64,000 bases of DNA. Origin: Scolanthus callimorphus. Lineage: Eukaryota; Cnidaria; Anthozoa; Actiniaria; Edwardsiidae. The notes under the pieces are model-generated. The model ran no database searches and was not told the origin of the DNA. It saw only the letters and a list, made by a program, of their open reading frames with translations. Every line of letters begins with the position of its first letter. Position 1 is the first letter of the stretch. Both the position numbers and the translations under genes were made by a program. The stretch spans positions 11,877,399 through 11,941,398 of the forward strand of contig CM066912.1 in NCBI GenBank assembly GCA_033964015.1. The letters are read 5' to 3'. Positions 42,414-54,031 of this stretch are shown here, one piece after another.

Positions 42414-42790
42414 GATCAAGAGTACATAATTAAGAGTGAACAACTCCGATATGGTATTCGTGAGAGATCCTTTGCACAGACCTAGTTATTTTTAGAACTA
42501 TTTTTCTCGCCAAATTGCAAAGCTATTGTTTTGTAGCAAATCAAATTCATTTCATCAGGAGCTCATAAAAACGTCGGTATTTACAACCGCTCAACCGATA
42601 CGCACGCTCTTGCGAAACTGTATTCTTTAATTAGGCCTATTGTTTTCTGCCTTTGTTGTTCTCTGTGCGTGGCCTTAGGGGATGTATAGAGAAGACTAAG
42701 TGCCAATCTAAAAATAACTAGGTCTGTCTAAAGGTTCTCTCACGCCCTATTGTCATGTTGTACACTCTTATTTATGTACTCTTGATGGAT
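42414..42790. mobile_element. TIR element, ATCAAGAGTACATAA ends, about 85-bp arms
   Basis: atcaagagtacataattaag through gtgagagatcctttgcacag to acctagttatttttag (42416-42502) is the reverse complement of ctaaaaataactaggtctgt through aaaggttctctcac to cttatttatgtactcttgat (42710-42785). It lies directly against MITE copy 3. No coding region. Confidence 0.8.
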
Positions 42791-42836
42791 AAGAATTGAC
42801 ATTGGCAAAATATAACAAATTGAACAACTCACTTGG

Positions 42837-44417
42837 TAAAGTCGAAAGTCCCTTTTTGTGTTGCTGTAGCTTTCTCTGCCATAGTTGAAGTAAGGTTTTT
42901 CTCGTTAGAACTAGAACAAAACTTTTCCATGTATTGAGTGGTCACCATGGTGATTGTGACCTCACTGGCGTTAACGTATCTATTGGACCATTTTTCGTAA
43001 TGTTGAATCTGCTGCTTGTTTTTTGTAGCGGCAATGATAGATTTCAGCAAGAAAAGCTAAAAGTCGAAAACCGTTTGCTTTTAGGATTTATATTAGCTGA
43101 GTTATGATTTTTTCATGATTTGTATAAGGTTGGATCTACCTTAACAGTTGAAAAAGTTTACAAAATAATTATTTATTGCACAGTAACATCATTGCACATA
43201 CAAATGTCTTAGTATACAGGTTATACTAGTTAACTACAAAATAATTGCACACATTTTCACTTTCGATCATTTATTTTCCGTGTTTAAAATCCAAAAGATG
43301 TATACTCATGACGTAATAGATTATGACGTCACAATATAACAATGCTTTATATCTTCGCTCTAAGGACGAAATTCAAAATTTCAAATTCATACGATTTTAG
43401 ATACCATTTTGCTTGACACTTAACAACAGAAATCGGTTCAATTGACTAAAAACTAAAAAAAATTACCAGTGAGTTTGTTTTCCCATACATTTGCTACTGT
43501 AACAAAAAAATAGGGGAGGGGATCGGGTCATTCTTTGAAATGCTAGACCTCACATTAGTTACGAACCGAGTTAATGAGCTGATTAAGTGCGCTTCTGCGC
43601 ACTACGTCCAAGCACCAATTTAATTGATTCAAGAGACAAATTAGTATTCAACTTTAGAAGACGGACTAGAACGAAGCATAGCAACAGGATTGAGAGCATT
43701 TGTTTTTTCCTTTATATTTCCCTGCACAAGAAATAATGGCGCCTTATAATCAATCAGACATTATGAAGAAAGATGACAATATCCCATGCAGTGGACAGTT
43801 TAAAGATCGAGAATTCGTAGGATGAATAATTTTGCTCAAAGCGTTGCTATGCAAATCAGTGTTCTCTGGAAAAACTTCAAAGCGCGAGCAAACTTCTTCC
43901 GCAATTTATTACTTACTCGGCATTTTCCCAACGAAATGAAACCTCACACAATTTTTATCAATGTTTCCTTGAGATATTGTGCTAAAAGGAATTTTAATCC
44001 GGTACGGTTTTAACATATTACTTCACAAGGTTTGATATCCACTTCATCTCAAAAGTTCCACATGAATAGGCTTATTGTCATGTTGTTGCTCCATAATATT
44101 GCTTGATAAATTTGAAACATTAATTTTTTGCCTCTTAAATTCATTTCACTAGCTGGAAATTTAATCAGAAAGTAACCTGGCTATTTGTGCTCGCGATTTG
44201 GGGTTTCTTTTGTAATGTATAGACTGCAAATGCCCTGTCGTTCAAGAATGCTACACACGATACACAGTGACACGCGCCCGGATTCAATTGAGCACCAAAC
44301 GCAACACTCGAAATTCGCGTTCTAAATAAATAAATTCAACTCCATAATAATAAGTTATTTGTGCTTGCGATTATGGGTTTCTTTTTTGTAATATATAGAC
44401 TTCAAAGTCACTGTAGA
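42837..44417. mobile_element. Giant foldback element, outer left arm
   Basis: 43535-44417 is the reverse complement of about 51430-52315 with few differences (agttacgaaccgagttaatg, ttgctcaaagcgttgctatg and tcaactccataataataagt are examples). Farther out the match continues weakly (gaaaaccgttt near 43065 against 52331, and aacatgactttcc near 52545 against aaagtcgaaagtccc near 42838), with about 430 extra bases in the left arm at 43105-43535. The arm ends at TGTAGA, where a later element inserted. Confidence 0.85.
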
Positions 44418-44904
44418 CAGGAGGGCTCAACGAACATTTTCTCTTATTTAATCAAAACATAGCAAAAACATCTTTAAGAGCACTTGCAACCATTAATAAG
44501 CTAATTATTAATCTTCGTGGGAAAAAAACATCCGTTCCTCAAAGCCAGCCAGGGAGTGCCCTTTATACTTTATTCCTAGCCAGCACTCACCTAGAGTAAC
44601 AAGCGTTGCCAGCCACCATGTGCCTGATGTACTGTTATTTGCCAGCCAGCACCAAAAATGATTAAATGTACTTTTTTGCCAGGAGCCAGCAAAAATAAAA
44701 TGTTGCATTGGGATTTGCGAATCGAAACTATAGAACTACTACAATATGCGATGCTCTATTTCCAATTCTTAAATAAGCAACCTGTATTGAGCTCGGTATA
44801 ATATATGAAGATGGGGGAAAACACTACTACTTCCATACACCTGTTGGAAGAATTTGCTAAATTGAACGAATATACAATTACCACTCGTGAGAACAAACTA
44901 CTAA

Positions 44905-45939
44905 GAGACGTGTCATTATTTACTGGGGGGGGGGGGGGGGGAGGGCTCCCATTTTTTTCAAACAAGGCGAAAAAAAATTAGGACCCTCCCCTTGAACATA
45001 ACAAAAAAAATGTGACCCTCCCCCAGTCGAAGGTAAAAAAATTGGGACCCTCCCCCCATGTAATTTATATTTTCTGAAAAACCTATCAGATAGACTGTTG
45101 TCCGAGAGATGCAATGTCTCTTTCATTCTTCATAAGCAGAAATACTTTTTTCTCGCCTCGATTAGGATTTTGGGTATACACGGTAAAATGCAGTGATCCT
45201 CCCTCTATAAGTACAATGATTAACGTGATCCCACCTCTCCCGTCCCCTATTTGACCTAGTACTGAAGACATTTTACAGAAAAAGGGGCGCGCCCGAATTT
45301 TGATCAACGCATTTCATCAAGCATCAGAGAAAGGGTAGATGAACGTTTTGTGTACGGTATAGCAAACAAAGCCTGTCAGGAGCCCATGAAGTACGCTACC
45401 TCAACTATAGGTTAGATGAAAGCTTCTATTGATGGGCTCCTGAGCCAACAAGGTTATATTATTCATAATGACAATTATTAATATTCATGTGCACGAAGCG
45501 CGGCCCAAATGACGAATTTATTTTTATGCTTGTAACGTCGAAAACTCACGCTTACCTATGGGGTCATCTTTCATATAATGACTTATATAATGACTTGCCC
45601 GCCAGGCAAATCATTGCAGGGCATTTTTGGGAGTTTGCTTTTCTTCGTCAAGATAGATTTGTTTTTGTAACGGCGTCAGGGTAGAGTCTTCGTTGCTCAT
45701 AGAGGATATTGGATGTCATGCTTTATGCGCCAAATTTTTATAGGGAAGTTACTCTGAAATAACCACTATCGGCATCTGTTTTACCTACTTCATCGTCCAA
45801 ATGTTGCTGAAAAAAGTATGACCCTCCCCCAAACAGGAGTGAATAAAATTTGAACCCTCCCTTTGGGCACGCGAAAAAAATTAGGACCCTCCCCACAAAA
45901 ATAGGAGCCCTCCCCCCCCACTAAATAATGACACGTCCC
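44905..45939. mobile_element. 1035-bp TIR element with TAA duplications and poly-G ends
   Basis: gagacgtgtcattatttact followed by 16 G, gagggctcccatttttt at the left, mirrors aaaataggagccctcccccc cactaaataatgacacgtcc c at the right. TAA lies on both sides (44902-44904, 45940-45942). Inside, gaccctcccc words recur in direct orientation near both ends. PIF/Harbinger-like by target duplication; non-autonomous. Confidence 0.83.
45377..45442. mobile_element. 66-bp minimal CAGGAGCCC element
   Basis: caggagcccatgaagtacgc through ggttagatgaaagcttctat to tgatgggctcctg. It matches the two termini of the 441-bp copy at 54032-54472 with almost nothing between them. It sits inside the 1035-bp TAA element. 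Confidence 0.8.
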
Positions 45940-46227
45940 TAACAACATTTATCAATAAAAAAAAAATGACATGGGATCACAAGAGGCCTCTGCTAGCAGG
46001 GAAGACATGGGATGGTTTTATGAGTAGTTCGCACAAACTTGACCAACGGAACCCAGGATTTTTCAAAGTACAAGTCAAACTGGCTGCTATATACAGAGGT
46101 AGCTTCGATATTTGTTTTGCTCCCCCCCCCAAAAAAAAGAAGCTATGTTATCGATATCAATTCATTTATTACGAATTTATATGAAATAGACACGTGACTA
46201 GACTACTTATTAAATGCACAATTTTAC

Positions 46228-47600
46228 AAGATCAAAATATCATGCACATGAATGGCATGAAATGCAAGTATAGTGTTACTCGCATAAAGTTCGCAAACCT
46301 AAAACAACGTTGAAGGTTCGTAAACATTTTTGCTGTAACACTAAAATGCACATAGTTTACCCAAAAAGCCTAAAACAAAAATAAAAAAAATCGTGCACTT
46401 GAGTTGCATGAAATGCAAGTATAGAACTCGCATAAAGTTCGCAAACCTAAAACAACGTACGTTGAAGGTTCGTAAACATTTTTGCTGTAACACTAAAATG
46501 CACATATTACCCCAAAAGCCTAAAACAAAAATTTAAAAAAATCGTCCACATGAATGGCATGAAATGCAAGTATAGTGTTACTCGCATAAAGTTCGCAAAC
46601 CTAAAACAACGTTGAAGGTTCGTAAACATTTTTGCTGTAACACTAAAATGCACATATTTTACCCAAAAGCCTAAAACAAAAATAAAAAAATCGTGCACTT
46701 GAGTGGCATGAAATGCAAGTATAGTGTTACTCGCATAAAGTTCGCAAACCTAAAACAACGTTGAAGGTTCGTAAACATTTTTGCTGTAACACTAAAATGC
46801 ACATATTTTACCCAAAAAGCCTAAAACAAAAATAAAAAAATCGTGCACTTGAGTTGCATGAAATGTAAGTATAGTGTTACTCGCATAAAGTTCGCAAACC
46901 TAAAACAACGTACGTTGAAGGTTCGTAAACATTTTTGCTGTAACACTAAAATGCACATATTACCCCAAAAGCCTAAAACAAAAATTAAAAAAAATCGTCC
47001 ACATGAATGGCATGAAATGCAAGCATAGTGTTACTCGCATAAAGTTCGCAAACCTAAAACAACGTTGAAGGTTCGTAAACATTTTTGCTGTAACACTAAA
47101 ATGCACATATTTTACCCAAAAAGCCTAAAACAAAAATAAAAAATATCATGCACTTGAGTGGCGTGAAATGCAAGTATAGTGTTACTCGCATAAAGTTCGC
47201 AAACCTAAAACAACGTTGAAGGTTCGTAAACATTTTTGCTGTAACACTAAAATGCACATATTTTACCCAAAAAGCCTAAAACAAAAATAAAAAATATCAT
47301 GCACTTGAGTGGCGTGAAGTGCAAGTATAGTGTTACTCGCAAATCTTGCGTTTCTGTGTTGGTTTTTCCTTCTTTTACATCGCATAAAGTTCGCAAACCT
47401 AAAAGAACGTTGAAGGTTCGTAAACTTTTTGCTGTAACACTAAAATGCACATAATTATTTTACCCAAAATGCCTAAAACAAAAATTTAAAAAATCGTCCA
47501 CTTGAGTGGCATGAAATGCAAGTATAGTGTTACTCGCATAAAGTTCGCAAACCTAAAACAACGTTGAAGGTTCGTAAACATTTTTGCTGTATCACTAAAC
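46228..47600. repeat. 150-bp tandem repeat, about nine copies
   Basis: cgcataaagttcgcaaacct, aaaacaacgttgaaggttcg, taaacatttttgctgtaaca and ctaaaatgcacatattttac recur about every 150 bases. Two alternating variants exist (acaacgttgaagg and acaacgtacgttgaagg; gaatggcatg and gagtggcatg). One copy carries a 40-base insertion (aatcttgcgtttctgtgttg and following) at 47341-47380. Confidence 0.95.
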
Positions 47601-49220
47601 ACAAATTTCCCCAATTGGAACTCAATCACAAATAACTAAAGCCGCGGAAAAGGGTGTGGTTTTTAAGGCTCTCGATCCGTAAATGGGTTATCTTTTTTGC
47701 TCCACGGTTATTTTGACCCACGGTTTCATCCTCAGATAGCTTGTAAATTATGTTTCGCGAAATTTCGAAAGACTGTGAATTTTTGATCAAATTTTTCATT
47801 TAGAGCACATTGTAGTTAATATTGTTCACTTAGCATGCTACGCATAGAATGTTTGTTTAGATATGGCCCACATAGAAAGGCCTTCCATGTGAGACTCTAG
47901 AAGTTCGTACAAAGTAGAACGATGACTAACATTTAAAAAATACACACTATGGTTGCAAAACATGCTCTACGCATTATTCGGACTTGAGCAGGATCATGTA
48001 CAATTATTGTTCAAGCTGGTCGAACCGCTTATTATCATTTTGCGCTTTGTTATCTAAGGGTTGAGTAGCGAATTGTTTGACTTCCCTTGCGGTGTGCTAG
48101 AAACATCTCAAACATCCCGGAGACTTCTGTTACTAATAAGGAAAGATAAAAGAGATAAAACTTTCGGCAGACTGGCAATACTAATATTAATATTCATTCA
48201 CTTAACGAAGTTTTATACATCGAAAATGCTGGGTGCTCCATTTGATTGACAAGTTTATTATCTACCGAAAAAATATCCCTTATCAAAAGATGCCGTTGTG
48301 TAAGCTACATCACACAAAGCAATTAGCACTGCTTCCTTAGATCAATGAATACCCATCTGTTTTCCACTGCGGTGTGATTGCTGAAAAAACTAGGGGACAC
48401 TGCGCGGAAACATCGCAAGCAAGCACAAACACAGGGTTATCCCAGAGACTATTCACATGAGGCAGGGTCTCCCAAAAAAAAAAGCTATTGCTACTATAGA
48501 TTTAGTTGCCTGACAAACATTTCTGTAGGATCTACTTGCAGTTGCTCAATTAACATCATACCAGAATACATGAACAGATGACGAGGAGTAGATGAAAAGT
48601 ATCTGGGATATATCGAACCGTGAATTGAATATTAACTTTAGATTTTCTTAAAACAAAAAAAAAGCTTGACAAGTGAGATATGTCGTGAAGTAAAAATCGA
48701 CTAAACATCAAATAACCTTCGTTGAAGAGAGAATGCTAGTATAATGCATTATGTAGTTCCTAGTCGCGTCAGAGAAGTTCTTACCTTAGAGACGTCCTGG
48801 CTCACTGCGCGCCCCTACCTCAATAAGAAACCGCGTAACTTTGCCCACCATTCTGCCGCACCCCGGCTTCACTAACTTTGATCAGGAGCCCAACCTTGAT
48901 ACCTCAATAATTCGACTCTGCGAAATTGCACAGTGACCATCACTGATCACAAACACTGAAATACTCGTTTGTGCATACGATCTTGAAAAAGGCAAATACA
49001 ATCTTACCTTTACGTGTAAATGCATAGGGTGAAACACAGGCTGTACTCTGTCTAAGCTCTGGGGCACTAAATATCTATTGAGCTCGCTATCCTTAGCCAC
49101 GAGCGAGCGAGCCCCGCCATCCTGAACTTGGCCCAACCGCCTTCCAGACCCTTATTCAAACTGTCATTGTGACAGCCAAAACTGCAGTCATTGGTCATTG
49201 ACACCTGATTGTGTTTCGTT
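47601..49220. other. Interior of the 5-kb insertion, no gene seen
   Basis: No transposase motif or exon was recognised. Open frames at 48061, 48378 and 48882 are short and unsupported. A gagcgagcgagc word lies at 49082. Confidence 0.4.
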
Positions 49221-49493
49221 AATAATTTACGTTCGCTAGATCGGCCGGCGGAAGTGAAGTACTTGCCAGCTAAATAATGAAGTCAACATCACGCAACAAC
49301 AGCCAACAACGAGCAGCCAGCATGCGGTTAAGAAATCCAGCCAGGACGTGTAACATTTGGTTAAATTTCCTAGCCGGGAACCAGTATGTTAAAAATCACA
49401 GCCAGGAAGGTCTCTAGATTCGTAATTTCCAGCCAGCAGATTTTCTTTATGGGGAACGGATTTTTTGAGGAACGGCTCCGGTAAACCCTCCTG

Positions 49494-50175
49494 TGTAGAG
49501 AATCCTATACGCGAGCCTTGATCCAATTGAACATATAAACAATTGAACTTCGCGCTCAAATAAGTTAACTACAGAATATGGACAAAATTGTTAAGATCAA
49601 AGCATTATTTCATTTGTTTACCACAGTAATTGGCCTGATAAACTAAACATTGACGCAGTCAACGGTATCATATGGGAACAGCTGCTAGCGGCGACAATTC
49701 ATCACTCGAAGAAACGTTTTCCTTTCAGTAAGTTTGCAGTTAAGAAAATATCCGAATCCGATCTTTCTGTAAATTAGAAATATGGATTCAAAACTGTCGT
49801 ATCTAGGAAAACACCGACCTTCCTCTTGAGAGGCGGAGCCCCTTTGGAGTTGAAATGGCTCACCAACTCAATAAAGTCTCCCATCTCTTGCGTGGCTTGT
49901 TTGGCCTGTTCCGCTGTGACTGGGGATAAGGCTGGAAGCGGTGTTTTTCAAGAGTCCTTTTTTAGGGCTCAAAATTAATAGAAACGTGCTCACCCGTCGA
50001 AATGTGTGCGTATCTGTGAGCTTTCATGGATATGCCACACAAGAAATCCTTACATCGAGAAAGAATATAGTTGGTAGATGGCGCTATCTTAGGACGAATT
50101 TGCATTTAAAACACTGTTACCTAACGTGCGCCACTCAGCAATCAAAAGTTACCTGGCATCAGATCAACGCTGTAT
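49494..50175. mobile_element. Giant foldback element, inner left arm
   Basis: gaatcctatacgcgagcctt, gtcaacggtatcatatggga, agctgctagcggcgacaatt, tctcttgcgtggcttgtttg and tacctggcatcagatc are matched in inverted order at 51435-50802. Arm identity is high with small indels. Confidence 0.9.
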
Positions 50176-50800
50176 ATTTTCTCGAGCTATACACTTGATC
50201 TGACAAAGCTCCTACGGCTGATGTGCAGCTCATCTGCCGGGACAGGAAAACTCAAGGGCGATTCAACTATGTGCACTAATCATCAGGCGCGTGAGTTTGA
50301 AGGTCCAATACGGAATTTGTTTTTATGTCCACTTTTTTTGTCGTCATCCGACACTTCGCTTAGCCAATTTTGAAATTCGCGTGTTGCAGATTGATACGCT
50401 GTGTCTAGGTCATGCTTATCCAAAGCTCACCGAGACCCAGCGTATAAATCATGTCTTATTTTCACTAGCCAGTCTGTTTTATTATTTAGTTCTAGGCAGT
50501 CGAGAAACACGTGATCGATATGTAAGCCACTTCTGGGCTCTTTGAGTTTGCCTTAGGAAATTAAACGCCCTGTATTTGGCATCGACTGATAGAGGGTATC
50601 TTCCGAGCTCGGCCCTACATGCATTATTCAGTTGCTTTCTTGCTTACTCTAAGTGCTAGTTTACAGAATTTTGTACCATTTTTGGGGAAAAAATTGGCCT
50701 TTTTTCGTCTTATACCCTAAAAGATACCTGGAACCCGAATTTTAACCCCTAAAAGATACGACGAGCACCCCGCCCGACGAAATATGGGAGTCGCCCTATG
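50176..50800. other. Loop of the giant foldback
   Basis: About 625 bases separate the arms. Open frame 50291-50545 has no recognisable domain. The word ccctaaaagatac occurs twice (50703 and 50748). Confidence 0.6.
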
Positions 50801-52575
50801 ATGCCAGGTAACTTTTGAATGCTGAGTGGCACACGTTTAAGATTCTTTCTCTATGTAAGGCTTTCTCGTGTGGTATATCCATGAAAGCTCACAGATACGC
50901 ACACATTTCGACGGCTGAGCACGTTTTTATTGACTTTTGAGCCCCTTTAAGCCTTAACCAAGGACTCTTGAAATACACCGCTTCCAGCCTTATCCCAGTC
51001 ACAGGCGGAACAGGCCAAACAAGCAACGCAAGAGATGGGAGACTTTATTGAGTTGGTGAGCCAACTCAACTCCAAGGGGGCTCCGCCTCTCAAGAGGAAC
51101 GTCGGTGTTTTCCTAGATACGACAGTTTTGAAACCATATTTCTAATTTACAGAAAGATCGGATTTCGGATAATTTCTTAACTGCAAACTTACTGAAAGGA
51201 AAACGTTTCTTCGAGTGATGAATTGTCGCCGCTAGCAGCTGTTCCAATATGATACCGTTGACTGCGTCAATGTTTAGTTTACCAGGCTAATTACTGTGGT
51301 AAACAAATGAAGTAATGCTCTGATCTTAACAATTTGTCCATATCTGTAGTTATTTACTTGAGCGCGAATTTTGAGGTTAGGTTCAATTGTTTCTATGTTC
51401 ATCAATTGAATCAAGGCTCGCGTATAGGATTTTCTATAGTGACTTTTGAAGTCTATATATTACAAAAAAAGAAACCCAAAATCGCAAGCACAAATATCTT
51501 ATTATTATGGAGTTGAATTTATTTATTTAGAACGCGAATTTTGAGTGTTGCGTTTGATTTTCAATTGAATACCGGCGCGAGTCACTGTGTATCGTGTGTA
51601 GCATTCTTGAACGAGAGTGCATTTGCAGTCTATACATTACAAAAGAAACCCCAAATCGCGAGCACAATTAACCAAGTTACTTTCTGATTAAATTTCCAGC
51701 TAGTGAAATGAATTTAAGAGGCAAACAAAGTAATGTTTCAAATTTATCAAGCAATATTATGGAGCAACAACATGACAATAAGCCTATTCATGTGGAACTT
51801 TTGAGATGAAGTGGGTATCAAACCTTGTGAAATAATATGGTAAAACCGTACCGGATTAAAATTCCTTTTAGCACAATATCTCAAGGAAACATTGATAAAA
51901 ATTGTGTGAGGTTTCATTTCGTTGGGAAAATGCCGAGTAAGTAATAAATTGCGGAAGAAGTTTGCACGCGCTTTGAAGTTTTTCCAGATAACACTGATTT
52001 GCATAGCAACGCTTTGAGCAAAATTATTCATCCTACGAATTCTCGATCTTTAAACTGTCCACTGCATGGGATATTGTCATCTTTCTTCATAATGTCTGAT
52101 TGATTATAAGGCGCCATTATTTCTTGTGCAGGGAAATATAAAGGAAAAAACAAATGCTCTCACTCCTGTTGCTATGCTTCGTTTTAGTCCGTCTTCTAAA
52201 GTTGAATACTAATTTGTCTCTTGAATCAATTAAATTGGTGCTTGGACGTAGTGCGCAGAAGCGCACTTAATCAGCTCATTAACTCGGTTCGTAACTAATG
52301 TGGACCTCAGCTATTTTTTATGCTATCAACAAACGGTTTTCGGTTTTCAACATCTCTTGCTAAGGTGTATCATCGCCATTACAGAAATAGTGCATATTCC
52401 AATTCTTAAAAATGATCAAACGATTACGCAATCTCTGGTGACGTCACCAAGCATCATAGTGACGTCAAAAGTAGTGGAAAATATTTGTCATCGTAATGTT
52501 ATCCTATCGCTACCAAATTTGGTCAAAATAGCCTCAGAGGATGGAAAGTCATGTTGAGTCAAAGTTTGAATGACG
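50801..52575. mobile_element. Giant foldback element, uninterrupted right arm
   Basis: Reverse complement of 49494-50175 followed, without interruption, by 42837-44417. It therefore preserves the state of the element before the 5-kb insertion. A 95-codon minus-strand frame (51747-52031) is mirrored at 43822 in the other arm; no known domain. Confidence 0.88.
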
Positions 52576-52660
52576 CATTTTGGGGGGTGGTTGGCCCCAG
52601 CGTGTACAATAGAAGGATTCTCATACCAAGAGCTTACTAGCTCGTTAGCTCACGGGAGAG

Positions 52661-53053
52661 ACAGAACCCCAAAAATGGCAAGATTTCTACCCTAAGGTCA
52701 GGTAAAGTCAGATAGGCTTGATTCTTTGCATAGAGAATCCTTATACAATAAAAAACAAAATGGAAATAATTATGTCTTTTTTTCTAATTGATCCGTCTTT
52801 AAGATATCAGCTGCTAAACTTTGGTTACTGCATCGTTTTATGGCAAAATTTGTACAATTCTAATAAAAATGTCAAAGAGTGCTGCAGCAACCAAAGAGTA
52901 ACTCCTCATATCTTAAAGACGGATCAATTAGAAAAAAAATACTCATTTCTATTTTGTTTCTTATTGTATAAGGATACTCTATGCAAAGAATCAAGCCTAT
53001 CTGACTTTACCTGACCTTAGGGTAGAAATCTTGCCATTTTTGGGTTCTGTCCG
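52661..53053. mobile_element. Foldback MITE with about 145-bp arms, ACAGAACCC ends
   Basis: acagaaccccaaaaatggca through aggtaaagtcagataggctt to ctaattgatccgtctttaag pairs with the right arm (cttaaagacggatcaattag to gggttctgt) at about 95 percent by eye. The loop is about 95 bases. CGGGAGAG on both sides (52653-52660, 53054-53061) is a likely 8-bp duplication, and joining the flanks restores a repeat word seen elsewhere (cggagaaggctctggtgaca at 57392). Confidence 0.85.
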
Positions 53054-53595
53054 CGGGAGAGGCTCTGGTGGTGCTAGCCATTTGTCTGAGGGCTAATGCC
53101 GATTATGAACGTTTGGGCATACGTGGGAAGTTTTTTTCTCAACATTCCCGTATCCAGAGCTCCCCGATCCGCTGCCTTACGGGAAAGGATCTAATGACAT
53201 CTATTGACGCGTGTGTGGCATTTGATACAGAGCCGTTGCGAAACAGCATTCTGCGTTCTGGATGAAAGAATGTTCTCTCATCATTCTCGAACCAAGAGCT
53301 CCCGGCTCGTCACCTCACGGCGGAGTCTCTGCTGACAGCCATTGATACATGCGAGAGATTTGACTTAGAGCCGTTGAGGGAAACGCATTTCTGCGCACAC
53401 CCCAACGTTCAAAATTAGCCAATCAGTGAAATGGTTGTCCCCAGAACCTCGCCCGAAAGAAGATCTGGTTGCGAGAATGGTCTGTAAGGGAAGCTTGTTG
53501 ATCACACTTTATTAACTGGGAAGTGGAGGTTATTATTATTATTTCTCCCTTGCAGGTTTTTATGAGCTAACGTGTGGACCTTATCTACTCATCAG

Positions 53596-53658
53596 ATTAT
53601 TTCCGAATGTGACCAAGAACTTTCAGATCCTGTTTTTGCCGATGTCCAGTCCTATAGG
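53596..53658 (+). CDS. DP-like transcription factor, exon b
   Basis: The acceptor cttatctactcatcag ends at 53595, and the donor TATAGG|GTAAGG follows 53658. It has 21 codons, phase 0 on both sides, reading IISECDQELSDPVFADVQSY and then Arg. In DP proteins this position holds the loop between helix 2 and the recognition helix (VADELVxEF ... QAYDQKN). Length and phase fit the flanking exons without a gap. Recognition depends on the neighbours, since this loop is poorly conserved. Confidence 0.68.
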
Positions 53659-54031
53659 GTAAGGTTGCTCACATTTATATACACTGCGCAACAGAAAATT
53701 CAGCCGTTGTATCCTTGCGTCCGTAATGTGAGATTGTGGATTTTAAATCCCGGAAAATTAGTTGTTATTGTTGCAAATTCAAAACAAATTTAGCAAAATA
53801 ATCATCTACGTTTGTTACATTTTCTCCGAATCAGTTCTAGAGAATATTGCATTATTACATATACGGAGTTAAAATATATGTAACAATTAGTATATACCAG
53901 CTCGGCAACCTCCAAGATCGAGCAATGTTATTTGTTTAGGTTCTCGAAATCTAAGACATCATTCACCTTCGAAACAGTCAGGCCCGTAGCAGGGCGAGGG
54001 GCTAGTGCCCCCCTATAATTATGAGAATATA
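53659..54031. other. Intron, no feature seen
   Basis: AT-rich DNA after the donor; the open frame simply runs on from exon b. Confidence 0.4.

Larger units (their letters stand above)
44418..49493. mobile_element. 5076-bp insertion with CAGGAGGG ends and 6-bp TSD
   Basis: The left end is caggagggctcaacgaac and the right end is ggtaaaccctcctg. CAGGAGGG is perfectly inverted, and TGTAGA flanks both sides (44412-44417, 49494-49499). The other arm of the foldback shows the uninterrupted site (cactatagaaaatcc near 51445, minus sense), so the boundaries are well supported. Subterminal words also match (atccgttcctcaaagccagc against aatccgttccccataaag). Short CAG-starting ends with a 5-8-bp duplication suggest a hAT-like group. 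No transposase was seen; most of the interior is younger repeats. Confidence 0.82.
41757..53595 (+). other. Intron of the DP-like gene, 11.8 kb, filled with mobile elements
   Basis: Begins gtaaaa and ends tctactcatcag. It contains, in order, dispersed repeat copy 2, MITE copy 3, an AAGAGTACATAA TIR element, the giant foldback with its nested insertions, the 52661-53053 foldback and CATTCTCGAACC-type repeats. The protein alignment across the junction has no gap, so no exon is expected inside. Confidence 0.65.

Noticed and set aside
46228..47600. CRISPR array
   Set aside because: The repeats are directly tandem with no unique spacers of constant length, and the DNA is clearly metazoan.
43822..52031. 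Frame beginning MNNFAQSVAMQISV conserved between two distant sites on opposite strands
   Set aside because: The two sites are the two arms of one foldback element and are nearly identical in DNA, so protein conservation says nothing about selection.
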